Positions 1-9,920 of a stretch of 64,000 bases of DNA are shown piece by piece. This DNA comes from Watersipora subatra (taxonomy: Eukaryota; Bryozoa; Gymnolaemata; Cheilostomatida; Watersiporidae): assembly GCF_963576615.1 (NCBI RefSeq), contig NC_088708.1, forward strand, positions 54,857,196 through 54,921,195. Direction: 5' to 3'. Position 1 is the first letter of the stretch; each line of letters opens with the position of its first letter. Both the position numbers and the translations under genes were made by a program. The notes under the pieces were generated by a model that saw only the letters and a program-made list of their open reading frames with translations, was not told the DNA's origin and did no database searches.

Positions 1-80
1 AGTGGTGCAATCGGTTAGCGAGCTGTCCTTATAAACAGTATGGGATGCAGAGGCTGTGAGTTCGAGCCTCACCTGGAGCA
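1..80 (+). tRNA. tRNA-Ile(UAU) copy, 5' end cut by window edge
   Basis: The window opens at base 6 of the tRNA; GCTCC lies outside. The anticodon stem 5' strand reads CTGTC instead of CTGTA, so the last pair with TGCAG is C-T. The intron is AACAGTATGGG. The 3' acceptor strand CTGGAGC and discriminator A are intact and a T5 run follows two bases downstream. The copy is probably complete in the chromosome but has one weakened anticodon-stem pair. Confidence 0.85.
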
Positions 81-323
81 CATTTTTATTGTGTGACAAA
101 ACATTATGATAGTAGGAATTCGTAATGGGAAAATTTTGTCACAAATTTCTAATCCACAAGCTCCAGTGGTGCAATCGGTTAGCGCGCTGTACTTATAAAC
201 AGTATGAGATGCAGAGGCTGTGAGTTCGAGCCCCACCTGGAGCACATTTTTATTGTTTTACAAAACATAATGTTAGTAGAAAGTCGAAATGGAAAAATTT
301 GGTGATTTGTACTTAAATCTCAA

Positions 324-408
324 GCTCCAGTCATGCAATTGGTAAGTGCGCTGAACTTATAATCAGTATGACATGCAGAGACTGTGAGTTCGAGCCTCAC
401 CTGGAGCA
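324..408 (+). tRNA. Type II tRNA-Ile(UAU)-like copy, representative
   Basis: The copy reads GCTCCAGTCATGC..., with C at position 9 and A at 10, so D-stem pair 10-25 is A-C. The anticodon strands CTGAA and TGCAG have an A-G mismatch. The loop CTTATA is kept and the intron is ATCAGTATGAC, whose third base from the end is still G. Acceptor, T-arm and box B are intact and T5 follows. The 5' strand CTGA can instead pair with TCAG in the intron. It is probably a poor or inactive tRNA, but the subfamily is very numerous in the array. Confidence 0.8.
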
Positions 409-1307
409 CATTTTTATTGTGTTACAAAACATAATGTTAGTAGAAATTCGGAATGGCAAATTTTTGTCACAAATATTTCAACCACAAGCTCCAGTGGTGC
501 AATCGGTTAGTGCGCTGTACTTATAAACAGTATGAGATGCAGAGGCTGTGAGTTCGAGCCTCACCTGGAGCACATTTTTATTGTGTTACAAAACATAATG
601 TTAGTAGGAAGTCGTAATCGGAAAATTCTGTCACAAAAATCTAAACCACAAGCTCCAGTGGTGCAATCGGTTAGTGCGCTGTACTTATAAACAGTATGAG
701 ATGCAGAGGCTGTGAGTTCGAGCCTCACCTGGAGCAAAACTTTATTGTGTTACAAAACATAATGTTAGTAGAAATTCGCAATGGCAAATTTTTGTCACAA
801 ATATCTAAACCACAAGCTCCAGTGGCGCAATTGGTTAGCGCGCTGTACTTATAAACAGTATGAGATGCAGAGGCTGTGAGTTCGAGCTTCACCTGGAGCA
901 CATTATTATTGTGTTACAAAACATAATATCAGTAGAAATTCGCAACGGGAAACTTTTGTCACAAATATCTAAATCACAAGCTCCAGTGGTGCAATCGGTT
1001 AGTGCGCTGTACTTATAAACAGTATGAGATGCAGAGGCTGTGAGTTCGATCCTCGCCTGGAGCACATTATTATTGTGTTACAAAACATAATGTTAGTAGG
1101 AAGTCGTAATCGGAAAATTCTGTCACAAATATCTGAACCACAAGCTCCAGTGATGCAATCGGTTAGTGCGCTGTACTTATAAACAGTATGAGATGCAGAG
1201 GCTGTGAGTTCGAGCCTCACCTGGAGCACATAATTATTGTGTTACAAAACATGATGTTAGTAGAAATTCGCAATGGAAATATTTGGTGAATTGTACCCAA
1301 ATCACAA

Positions 1308-1392
1308 GCTCCAGTCATGCAAATGGTTAGTGTGCTAATCTTATACTCAGTATGACATGCAGAGGCTGTGAGTTCGAGCCTCACCTGGAGCA
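1308..1392 (+). tRNA. Type III-derived copy with broken anticodon stem (CTAAT...CTCAG)
   Basis: The anticodon 5' strand is CTAAT and the intron is CTCAGTATGAC, so neither the exon stem (CTAAT/TGCAG) nor the alternative intron stem pairs well. The anticodon triplet is still TAT. Acceptor and T-arm are intact and a T4 run follows (CAATTTTATT). Copies of this form always follow a spacer with GGTGAATTGTACCCAAATCA. It is likely a pseudogene subfamily. Confidence 0.75.
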
Positions 1393-2127
1393 CAATTTTA
1401 TTGTGTTACAAAACATAATGGTAGTAGAAATTCGCAATGGCAAAACTTGGTCACAAATATCTAAACCGCAGGCTCCAGTGGTGCAATCGGTTAGCGAGCT
1501 GTACTTATAAACAGTTTGGGATGCAGAGGCTGTGAGTTCGAGCCTCACCTGGAGCACATTTTTATTGTGTGACAAAACATTATGATAGTAGGAAGTCGTA
1601 ATGGGAAAATTTTGTCACAAACTTCTAAACCACAAGCTCCAGTGGTGCCATCGGTTAGCGCGCTGTACTTATACACAGTATGAGATGCAGAGGCTGTGAG
1701 TTCGAGCCTCACCTGGAGCACATTTTTATTGTTTTACAAAACATAATGTTAGTAGAAATTCGGAATGGCAAATTTGTGTCACAAATATCTCAACCACAAG
1801 CTCCAGTGATGCAATCGGTTAGCGCGCTGTACTTATAAACAGTATGAGATGCAGAGGCTGTGAGTTCGAGCATCACCTGGAGCACATTATTATTGTGTTA
1901 CAAAACATAATGTTAGTAGGAAGTCGTAATCGGAAAATTCTGTCACAAATATCTAAACCACAAGCTCCAGTGGTGCAATCGGTGAGTGCGCTGTCCTTAT
2001 AAACAGTATGAGATGCAGAGGCTGTGAGTTCGAGCCTCACCTGGAGCAAAACTTTCTTGTGTTACAAAACATGATGTTAGTAGAAATTCGCAATGGAAAA
2101 TTTTTGTCACAAATATCTAAACCACAA

Positions 2128-2212
2128 GCTCCAGTGGCGCAATCGGTTAGCGCGCTGTACTTATAAACAGTATGAGATGCAGAGGCTGTGAGTTCGAGCC
2201 TCACCTGGAGCA
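2128..2212 (+). tRNA. tRNA-Ile-TAT: tRNA-Ile(UAU), perfect type I reference copy
   Basis: The cloverleaf is complete. Acceptor GCTCCAG pairs fully with CTGGAGC and the discriminator is A. The D stem GCGC/GCGC encloses AATCGGTTA. The anticodon stem CTGTA/TGCAG has C-G, T-A, G-C, T-G and A-T pairs. The loop is C32 T33 T34 A35 T36 A37, then an 11-nt intron AACAGTATGAG, then A38. The variable loop is AGGCT and the T-arm is GTGAG-TTCGAGC-CTCAC. Box A (TGGCGCAATCGG) and box B (GTTCGAGCC) fit Pol III consensus. C32 can pair with the G three bases from the intron 3' end, the A-I pair known to guide eukaryotic splicing. It would read AUA. Its main difference from the human gene, as I recall it, is a compensated 28-42 pair (G-C to T-A) and a shorter intron. 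Confidence 0.95.
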
Positions 2213-2214
2213 CA

Positions 2215-2219
2215 TTTTT
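2215..2219 (+). terminator. Pol III T5 terminator just after the reference tRNA
   Basis: TTTTT begins three bases after the discriminator base. The same CATTTTTATTG context follows many but not all copies. Others have CATTATTATTG, AAACTTTATTG or CATTATAATTG, with no run of four T here, or CAATTTTATT with exactly four. Confidence 0.85.
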
Positions 2220-2269
2220 ATTGTGTTACAAAACATAGTGTCAGTAGAAATTTGCAATCGAAAAATTTG

Positions 2270-2289
2270 GTGATTTGTACCCAAATCAC
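2270..2289 (+). promoter_or_regulatory. 8-bp perfect inverted repeat just upstream of type III copies
   Basis: GTGATTTG and CAAATCAC flank a 4-base loop TACC and end three bases before the tRNA start. The same sequence precedes most type III copies. Type II copies have a decayed version (GTGATTTG...TAAATCTC). Type I copies have unrelated sequence here (GTCACAAATATCTAAACC). A role is not known; it could simply be a subfamily marker. Confidence 0.55.
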
Positions 2290-2291
2290 AA

Positions 2292-2376
2292 GCTCCAGTC
2301 GTGCAAATGGTTAGTGTGCTGATCTTATAATCAGTATGACATGCAGAGGCTGTGAGTTCGAGCCTCACCTGGAGCA
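2292..2376 (+). tRNA. Type III tRNA-Ile(UAU)-like copy, representative
   Basis: The copy reads GCTCCAGTCGTGC...GTGTGCTGATCTTATAATCAG. The exon anticodon stem CTGAT/TGCAG has only three pairs, but CTGAT and ATCAG (the intron start) form a perfect 5-bp hairpin around CTTATA. The D stem GTGC/GTGT contains wobble pairs. Acceptor, T-arm and box B are intact. It is followed by CATTATTATTG, which has no T4. Splicing of this form would require refolding; whether it is transcribed is unknown. Confidence 0.78.
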
Positions 2377-4751
2377 CATTATTATTGTGTTACAAAACAT
2401 AATATCAGTAGAAATTCGCAACGGGAAATTTTTGTCACAAATATCTAAATCACAAGCTCCAGTGGTCCAATCGGTTAGTGAGCTGTCCCTAAAAACATTA
2501 GGAGATGCAGAGGCTGTGAGTTCGAACCTCACCTGGAGCACATTTTTATTGTTTTACAAAACATAATGTTAGTAGAAAGTCGCAATGGAAAAATTTGGTG
2601 ATTTGTACCTAAATCTCAAGCTCCAGTCATGCAATTGGTAAGTGCGCTGAACTTATAATCAGTATGACATGCAGAGACTGTGAGTTCGAGCCTCACCTGG
2701 GGCACATTTTTATTGTGTTACAAAACATAATGTTAGTAGAAATTCGGAATGGCAAATTTTTGTCACAAATTATTCAACCACAAGCTCCAGTGGCGCAATC
2801 GGTTAGTGCGCTGTACTTATAAACAGTATGAGATGCAGAGGCTGTGAGTTCGAGCCTCACCTGGAGCACATAATTATTGTGTTACAAAACATGATGTTAG
2901 TAGAAATTCGCAATGGAAATATTTGGTGAATTGTACCCAAATCACAAGCTCCAGTCATGCAAATGGTTAGTGTGCTAATCTTATACTCAGTATGACATGC
3001 AGAGGCTGTGAGTTCGAGCCTCACCTGGAGCACAATTTTATTGTGTTACAAAACATAATGGTAGTAGAAATTCGCAATGGCAAAATTTGGTCACAAATAT
3101 CTAAACCGCAAGCTCCAGTGGTGCAATCGGTTAGCGAGCTGTACTTATAAACAGTATGGGATGCAGAGGCTGTGAGTTCGAGCCTCACCTGGAGCACATT
3201 TTTATTGTGTGACAAAACATTATGATAGTAGGAAGTCGTAATGGGAAAATTTTGTCACAAATTTCTGAACCACAAGCTCCAGTGGTGCCATCGGTTAGCG
3301 CGCTGTACTTATAAACAGTATGAGATGCAGATGCTGTGAGTTGGAGCTTCACCTGGAGCACATTTTTATTGTGTTACAAAACATAATGTTAGTAGGAAGT
3401 CGTAATCGGAAAATTCTGTCACAAATATCTAAACCACAAGCTCCAGTGGTGCAATCGGTGAGTGCGCTGTCCTTATAAACAGTATGAGATGCAGAGGCTG
3501 TGAGTTCGAGCCTCACCTTGAGCAAAACTTTATTGTGTTACAAAACATGATGTTAGTGGAAATTCGCAATGGAAAATTTTTGTCACAAATATCTCAACCA
3601 CAAGCTCCAGTGGCGCAATCGGTTAGTGCGCTGTACTTATAAACAGTATGAGATGCAGAGGCTGTGAGTTCGAGCCTCACCTTGAGCAAAACTTTATTGT
3701 GTTACAAAACATAATGTTAGTAGAAATTCGGAATGGCAAATTTTTGTCACAAATATTTCAACCACAAGCTCCAGTGGCGCAATTGGTTAGTGCGCTGTAC
3801 TTATAAACAGTATGAGATGCAGAGGCTGTGAGTTCGAGCCTCACCTGGAGCACATAATTATTGTGTTACAAAACATGATGTTAGTAGAAATTCGCAATGG
3901 AAATATTTGGTGAATTGTACCCAAATCACAAGCTCCAGTCATGCAAATGGTTAGTGTGCTAATCTTATACTCAGTATGACATGCAGAGGCTGTGAGTTCG
4001 AGCCTCACCTGGAGCACAATTTTATTGTGTTACAAAACATAATGGTAGTAGAAATTCGCAATGGCAAAATTTGGTCACAAATATCTAAACCGCAAGCTCC
4101 AGTGGTGCAATCGGTTAGCGAGCTGTACTTATAAACAGTATGGGATGCAGAGGCTGTGAGTTCGAGCCTCACCTGGAGCACATTTTTATTGTGTGACAAA
4201 ACATTATGATAGTAGGAATTCGTAATGGGAAAATTTTGTCACAAATTTCTAATCCACAAGCTCCAGTGGTGCAATCGGTTAGCGCGCTGTACTTATAAAC
4301 AGTATGAGATGCAGAGGCTGTGAGTTCGAGCCCCACCTGGAGCACATTTTTATTGTTTTACAAAACATAATGTTAGTAGAAATTCGGAATGGCAAATTTT
4401 TGTCACAAATATCTCAACCACAAGCTCCAGTGGTGCAATCGGTTAGTGCGCTGTACTTATAAACAGTATGAGATGCAGAGGCTGTGAGTTCGAGCCTCAC
4501 CTGGAGCAAAACTTTATTGTGTTACAAAACATAATGTTAGTGGAAGTTCGCAATGGCAAATTTTTGTCATAAATATCTAAACCACAAGCTCCAGTGGCGC
4601 AATCGGTTAGCGCGCTGTACTTATAAACAGTATGAGATGCAGAGGCTGTGAGTTCGAGCCTCACCCGGAGCACATTATTATTGTGTTACAAAACATAATA
4701 TCAGTAGAAATTCGCAACGGGAAAATTTTGTCACAAATATCTAAATCACAA

Positions 4752-4836
4752 GCTCCAGTGGTGCAATCGGTTAGTGAGCTGTACCTAAAAACAGTAGGAG
4801 ATGCAGAGGCTGTGAGTTCGAACCTCACCTGGAGCA
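4752..4836 (+). tRNA. tRNA-Ile body with UAA anticodon and C33 (UAA group, representative)
   Basis: The loop is CCTAAA in place of CTTATA, so the anticodon triplet is TAA (Leu) and the universal U33 is replaced by C. The intron is AACAGTAGGAG. D-stem pair 10-25 is G-A (GTGC/GTGA). The T-arm is GTGAG-TTCGAAC-CTCAC. Loss of U33 argues against decoding. The same form recurs at many places (for example 7868, 15248, 18528, 22464, 23120, 26565, 28089, 30221, 40552, 47931, 56130, 59081). Confidence 0.8.
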
Positions 4837-5079
4837 CATTTTTATTGTTTTACAAAACATAATATTAGTAGAAAGTCGCAATGGAAAAATTTGGTGATTT
4901 GTTCCTAAATCTCAAGCTCCAGTCATGCAATTGGTTAGTGCGCTGAACTTATAATCAGCATGACATGCAGAGACTGTGAGTTCGAGCCTCACCTGGAGCA
5001 CATTTTTATTGTTTTACAAAACATAATGTTAGTAGAAAGTCGGAATGGGAAAAGTTTGTCACAAATACCGAAATCACAA

Positions 5080-5164
5080 GCTCCAGTGGTGCAATTGGTT
5101 AGTGAGCTGTACTTAAAAACAGTATGAGATGCAGAGGCTGTGAGTTCGAGCCTCACCTGCAGCA
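5080..5164 (+). tRNA. tRNA-Ile body with UAA anticodon, U33 kept, acceptor mismatch
   Basis: The loop CTTAAA gives anticodon TAA with T33 intact. The anticodon stem CTGTA/TGCAG and intron AACAGTATGAG are normal. The acceptor 3' strand is CTGCAGC, giving one C-C mismatch, and D pair 10-25 is G-A. It would read UUA on an isoleucine tRNA body if made. Similar copies lie at 12460, 19676 and 24108. Confidence 0.78.
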
Positions 5165-5407
5165 CATTTTTATTGTTTTACAAAACATAATGTTAGTAGA
5201 AAGTCGCAATGGAAAATTTTGGTGATTTGTACCTAAATCTCAAGCTCCAGTCATGCAATTGGTACGTGCGCTGAACTTATAATCAGTATGACATGCAGAG
5301 ACTGTGAGTTCGAGCCTCACCTGGAGCACATTTTTATTGTGTTACAAAACATAATGTTAGTAGAAATTCGGAATGGCAAATTGTTGTCACAAATATCTCA
5401 ACCGCAA

Positions 5408-5492
5408 GCTCCAGTGGCGCAATCGGTTAGTGCGCTGTACTTATAAACAGTATGAGATGCAGAGGCTGTGAGTTGGAACCTCACCTGGAGCA
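5408..5492 (+). pseudogene. tRNA copy with T-loop TTGGAAC (C56 lost)
   Basis: The T-loop reads TTGGAAC instead of TTCGAGC, removing C56, which pairs with G19 to hold the tRNA elbow and is a key box B base. The anticodon is TAT and the acceptor is intact. Repeated at 5900, 12788, 13280, 16068, 16560 and 24436. Probably not a working gene. Confidence 0.72.
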
Positions 5493-5820
5493 CATTTTTA
5501 TTGTTTTACAAAACATAATATTAGTAGAAAGTCGCAATGGAAAAATTTGGTGATTTGTACCTAAATCTCAAGCTCCAGTCATGCAATTGGTTAGTCCGCT
5601 GAACTTATAATCAGTATGACATGCAGAGACTGTGAGTTCGAGCTTCACCTGGAGCACAATTTTATTGTTTTACAAAACATAATGTTAGTAGAAATTCGGA
5701 ATGGCAAATTTTTGTCACAAATATCTCAACCACAAGCTCCAGTGGTGCAATCGGTTAGCGTGCTGTACTTATAAACAGTATGAGATGCAGAGGCTGTGAG
5801 TTCGAGCCTCACCTGGAGCA

Positions 5821-5899
5821 CATTATTATTGTGTTACAAAACATAATGTTAGTAGGAAGTCGTAATCGGAAAATTCTGTCACAAATATCTAAACCACAA
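5821..5899 (+). other. Spacer with no T4 run between two tRNA copies
   Basis: This 79-bp spacer begins CATTATTATTG and contains GGAAAATTCTGTCAC where others have a T5, so it has no run of four T on the + strand. Transcription starting at the copy at 5,736 would have no simple Pol III stop before the next copy at 5,900. The same spacer form is common in the array (for example 6477-6555, 13201-13279 and 28664-28742). Confidence 0.7.
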
Positions 5900-6063
5900 G
5901 CTCCAGTGGTGCAATCGGTTAGTGCGCTGTACTTATAAACAGTATGAGATGCAGAGGCTGTGAGTTGGAACCTCACCTGGAGCACATTTTTATTGTTTTA
6001 CAAAACATAATATTAGTAGATAGTCGCAATGGAAAAATTTGGTGATTTGTTCCTAAATCACAA

Positions 6064-6148
6064 GCTCCAGTCATGCAATTGGTTAGTGCGCTGAACTGAT
6101 AATCAGTATGACATGCAGAGGCTGTGAGTTCGAGCCTCACCTGGAGCA
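6064..6148 (+). tRNA. Type II copy with GAU anticodon
   Basis: The loop is CTGATA in place of CTTATA, so T34 became G and the anticodon is GAT, which would still read isoleucine codons (AUC/AUU). The body is type II (GTCATGC, CTGAA/TGCAG mismatch, intron ATCAGTATGAC). It is followed by T5. The change spread to two further positions by block duplication. Confidence 0.82.
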
Positions 6149-6227
6149 CATTTTTATTGTTTTGCAAAACATAATGTTAGTAGAAATTCGGAATGGCAAA
6201 TTTTTGTCACAAATATCTCAACCACAA

Positions 6228-6312
6228 GCTCCAGTGGTGCAATCGGTTAGCGTGCTGTACTTATAAACAGTATGAGATGCAGAGGCTGTGAGTTCGAGCC
6301 TCACCGCGAGCA
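6228..6312 (+). pseudogene. tRNA copy with acceptor 3' strand CGCGAGC
   Basis: The 5' strand GCTCCAG is normal, but the 3' strand is CGCGAGC instead of CTGGAGC, leaving two central acceptor pairs unpaired. The anticodon is TAT. It is followed by CATTATTATTG. The same 3' end recurs at many places, often with T-loop ATCGAGC (for example at 23792 and 42520). Confidence 0.72.
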
Positions 6313-6719
6313 CATTATTATTGTGTTACAAAACATTATGATAGTAGAAATTCGGAATGGCAAATTTTTGTCACAAATATCTCAACCACAAGCTCCAGTG
6401 GTGCAATCGGTTAGCGTGCTGTACTTATAAACAGTATGAGATGCAGAGGCTGTGAGTTCGAGCCTCACCTGGAGCACATTATTATTGTGTTACAAAACAT
6501 AATGTTAGTAGGAAGTCGTAATCGGAAAATTCTGTCACAAATATCTAAACCACAAGCTCCAGTGGTGCAATCGGTTAGTGCGCTGTCCTTATAAACAGTA
6601 TGAGATGCAGAGGCTGTGAGTTCGAGCCTCACCTGGAGCAAAACTTTATTGTGTTACAAAACATGATGTTAGTGGAAATTCGCAATGGAAAATTTTTGTC
6701 ACAAATATCTCAACCACAA

Positions 6720-6804
6720 GCTCCAGTGGTGCAATCGGTTAGCGTGCTATACTTAAAAACAGTATGAGATGCAGAGGCTGTGAGTTCGAGCCTCACCTGG
6801 AGCA
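6720..6804 (+). tRNA. UAA-anticodon copy with weakened anticodon stem (CTATA)
   Basis: The loop CTTAAA gives anticodon TAA. The 5' anticodon strand CTATA has an A-C mismatch with TGCAG. The rest of the body is type I and it is followed by CATTATAATTG. Duplicates lie at 14100 and 17380, and related copies at 25416, 26941 and 28905. Confidence 0.78.
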
Positions 6805-9800
6805 CATTATAATTGTGTTACAAAACATAATATCAGTAGAAATTCGCAACGGGAAATTTTTGTCACAAATATCTAAATCACAAGCTCCAGTGGTGCAATC
6901 GGTTAGCGCGCTGTACTTATAAACAGTATGAGATGCAGAGGCTGTGAGTTCGAGCTTCACCTGGAGCACATTATAATTGTGTTACAAAACATAATATCAG
7001 TAGAAATTCGCAACGGGAAATTTTTGTCACAAATATCTAAATCACAAGCTCCAGTGGTGCAATCGGTTAGTGCGCTGTACTTATAAACAGTATGAGATGC
7101 AGAGGCTGTGAGTTCGAGCCTCACCTGGAGCACATTTTTATTGTGTTACAAAACATTATGATAGTAGAAAGTCGTAATGGGAAAATTTTGTCACAAATAT
7201 CTAAACCAAAAGCTCCAGTGGCGCAATCGGTTAGCGCACTGTACTTATAAACATTATGAGATGCAGAGGCTGTGAGGTCGAGACTCACCTGGAGCACATT
7301 ATTATTGTGTTACGAAACATAGTGTTAGTAGAACTTTGCAATGGAAAAATTTGGTGATTTGTACCCAAATCACAAGCTCCAGTCGTGCAAATGGTTAGTG
7401 TGCTGATCTTATAATCAGTATGATATGCAGAGACTGTGAGGTCGAGCCTCACCTGGACCACACTTTTATTGTGTTACAAAACATAAAGTTAGTAGAAATT
7501 CGGAATGGCAAATTTTTGTCACAAATATCTCCTCCACAAGCTCCAGTGGTGCAATCGGTTAGTGCGCTGTACTTATAAACAGTATGAGATGCAGAGGCTG
7601 TGAGTTCGAGTCTCACCTGGAGCAACACTTTATTGTGTTACAAAACATAATGTTAGTGGAAGTTCGCAATGGCAAATTTTTGTCACAAATATCTAAACCA
7701 CAAGCTCCAGTGGCACAATCGGTTAGCGCGCTGTACTTATAAACAGTATGAGATGCAGAGGCTGTGAGTTCGAGCCTCACCTGGAGCACATTATTATTGT
7801 GTTACAAAACATAATATCAGTAGAAATTCGCAACGGGAAATTTTTGTCACAAATATCTAAATCACAAGCTCCAGTGGTGCAATCGGTTAGTGAGCTGTAC
7901 CTAAAAACAGTAGGAGATGCAGAGGCTGTGAGTTCGAACCTCACCTGGAGCACATTTTTATTGTTTTACAAAACATAATATTAGTAGAAAGTCGCAATGG
8001 AAAAATTTGGTGATTTGTTCCTAAATCTCAAGCTCCAGTCATGAAATTGGTTAGTGCGCTGAACTTATAATCAGCATGACATGCAGAGACTGTGAGTTCG
8101 AGCCTCACCTGGAGCACATTTTTATTGTTTTACAAAACATAATGTTAGTAGAAATTCGGAATGGCAAATTTTTGTCACAAATATTTCAACCACAAGCTCC
8201 AGTGGTGCAATCGGTTAGTGCGCTGTACTTATAAACAGTATGAGATGCAGAGGCTGTGAGTTCGAGCCTCACCTGGAGCACATTTTTATTGTGTTACAAA
8301 ACATAATGTTAGTAGGAAGTCGTAATCGGAAAATTCTGTCACAAAAATCTAAACCACAAGCTCCAGTGGTGCAATCGGTTAGTGCGCTGTACTTATAAAC
8401 AGTATGAGATGCAGAGGCTGTGAGTTCGAGCCTCACCTGGAGCAAAACTTTATTGTGTTACAAAACATAATGTTAGTAGAAATTCGCAATGGCAAATTTT
8501 TGTCACAAATATCTAAACCACAAGCTCCAGTGGCGCAATTGGTTAGCGCGCTGTACTTATAAACAGTATGAGATGCAGAGGCTGTGAGTTCGAGCTTCAC
8601 CTGGAGCACATTATTATTGTGTTACAAAACATAATATCAGTAGAAATTCGCAACGGGAAACTTTTGTCACAAATATCTAAATCACAAGCTCCAGTGGTGC
8701 AATCGGTTAGTGCGCTGTACTTATAAACAGTATGAGATGCAGAGGCTGTGAGTTCGATCCTCGCCTGGAGCACATTATTATTGTGTTACAAAACATAATG
8801 TTAGTAGGAAGTCGTAATCGGAAAATTCTGTCACAAATATCTGAACCACAAGCTCCAGTGATGCAATCGGTTAGTGCGCTGTACTTATAAACAGTATGAG
8901 ATGCAGAGGCTGTGAGTTCGAGCCTCACCTGGAGCACATAATTATTGTGTTACAAAACATGATGTTAGTAGAAATTCGCAATGGAAATATTTGGTGAATT
9001 GTACCCAAATCACAAGCTCCAGTCATGCAAATGGTTAGTGTGCTAATCTTATACTCAGTATGACATGCAGAGGCTGTGAGTTCGAGCCTCACCTGGAGCA
9101 CAATTTTATTGTGTTACAAAACATAATGGTAGTAGAAATTCGCAATGGCAAAACTTGGTCACAAATATCTAAACCGCAGGCTCCAGTGGTGCAATCGGTT
9201 AGCGAGCTGTACTTATAAACAGTTTGGGATGCAGAGGCTGTGAGTTCGAGCCTCACCTGGAGCACATTTTTATTGTGTGACAAAACATTATGATAGTAGG
9301 AAGTCGTAATGGGAAAATTTTGTCACAAACTTCTAAACCACAAGCTCCAGTGGTGCCATCGGTTAGCGCGCTGTACTTATACACAGTATGAGATGCAGAG
9401 GCTGTGAGTTCGAGCCTCACCTGGAGCACATTTTTATTGTTTTACAAAACATAATGTTAGTAGAAATTCGGAATGGCAAATTTGTGTCACAAATATCTCA
9501 ACCACAAGCTCCAGTGATGCAATCGGTTAGCGCGCTGTACTTATAAACAGTATGAGATGCAGAGGCTGTGAGTTCGAGCATCACCTGGAGCACATTATTA
9601 TTGTGTTACAAAACATAATGTTAGTAGGAAGTCGTAATCGGAAAATTCTGTCACAAATATCTAAACCACAAGCTCCAGTGGTGCAATCGGTGAGTGCGCT
9701 GTCCTTATAAACAGTATGAGATGCAGAGGCTGTGAGTTCGAGCCTCACCTGGAGCAAAACTTTCTTGTGTTACAAAACATGATGTTAGTAGAAATTCGCA

Positions 9801-9835
9801 ATGGAAAATTTTTGTCACAAATATCTAAACCACAA

Positions 9836-9920
9836 GCTCCAGTGGCGCAATCGGTTAGCGCGCTGTACTTATAAACAGTATGAGATGCAGAGGCTGTGAG
9901 TTCGAGCCTCACCTGGAGCA
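9836..9920 (+). tRNA. tRNA-Ile-TAT: tRNA-Ile(UAU), perfect type I copy
   Basis: This is the duplicate of the reference copy, 7,708 bp (47 units) downstream, with identical sequence and a T5 terminator. All four stems pair, the loop is CTTATA with intron AACAGTATGAG, and boxes A and B are intact. Confidence 0.94.

Noticed and set aside
999-1229. Small open frames of 60 to 78 codons on both strands, repeated all through the window
   Set aside because: They are readings through tRNA and spacer. The unit length of 164 is not a multiple of three, so any frame shifts from unit to unit and closes within two units. Their recurrence reflects the repeat. No frame exceeds 78 codons in 64 kb.
999-1575. 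tRNA or other genes on the minus strand
   Set aside because: The reverse complement of the tRNA does fold, as any hairpin set would, but box A and box B and the T-run only fit the + strand.
2128-2212. Reading the region after the loop as a long variable arm (CTGT-ACTTATAA-ACAG as the anticodon arm)
   Set aside because: Isoleucine tRNAs have short variable loops. The alternative 37/38 intron reading gives a full 5-bp exon stem, A38 and the A-I pair, and matches the known intron-containing tRNA-Ile(UAU). The alternative hairpin is noted as a finding only.
2235-2290. Short inverted repeats in spacers such as TTTGT-C-ACAAA and TGTTTT-AC-AAAACA as protein binding sites
   Set aside because: They are short, AT-rich and vary between subfamilies. 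I cannot separate them from chance in an AT-rich spacer.
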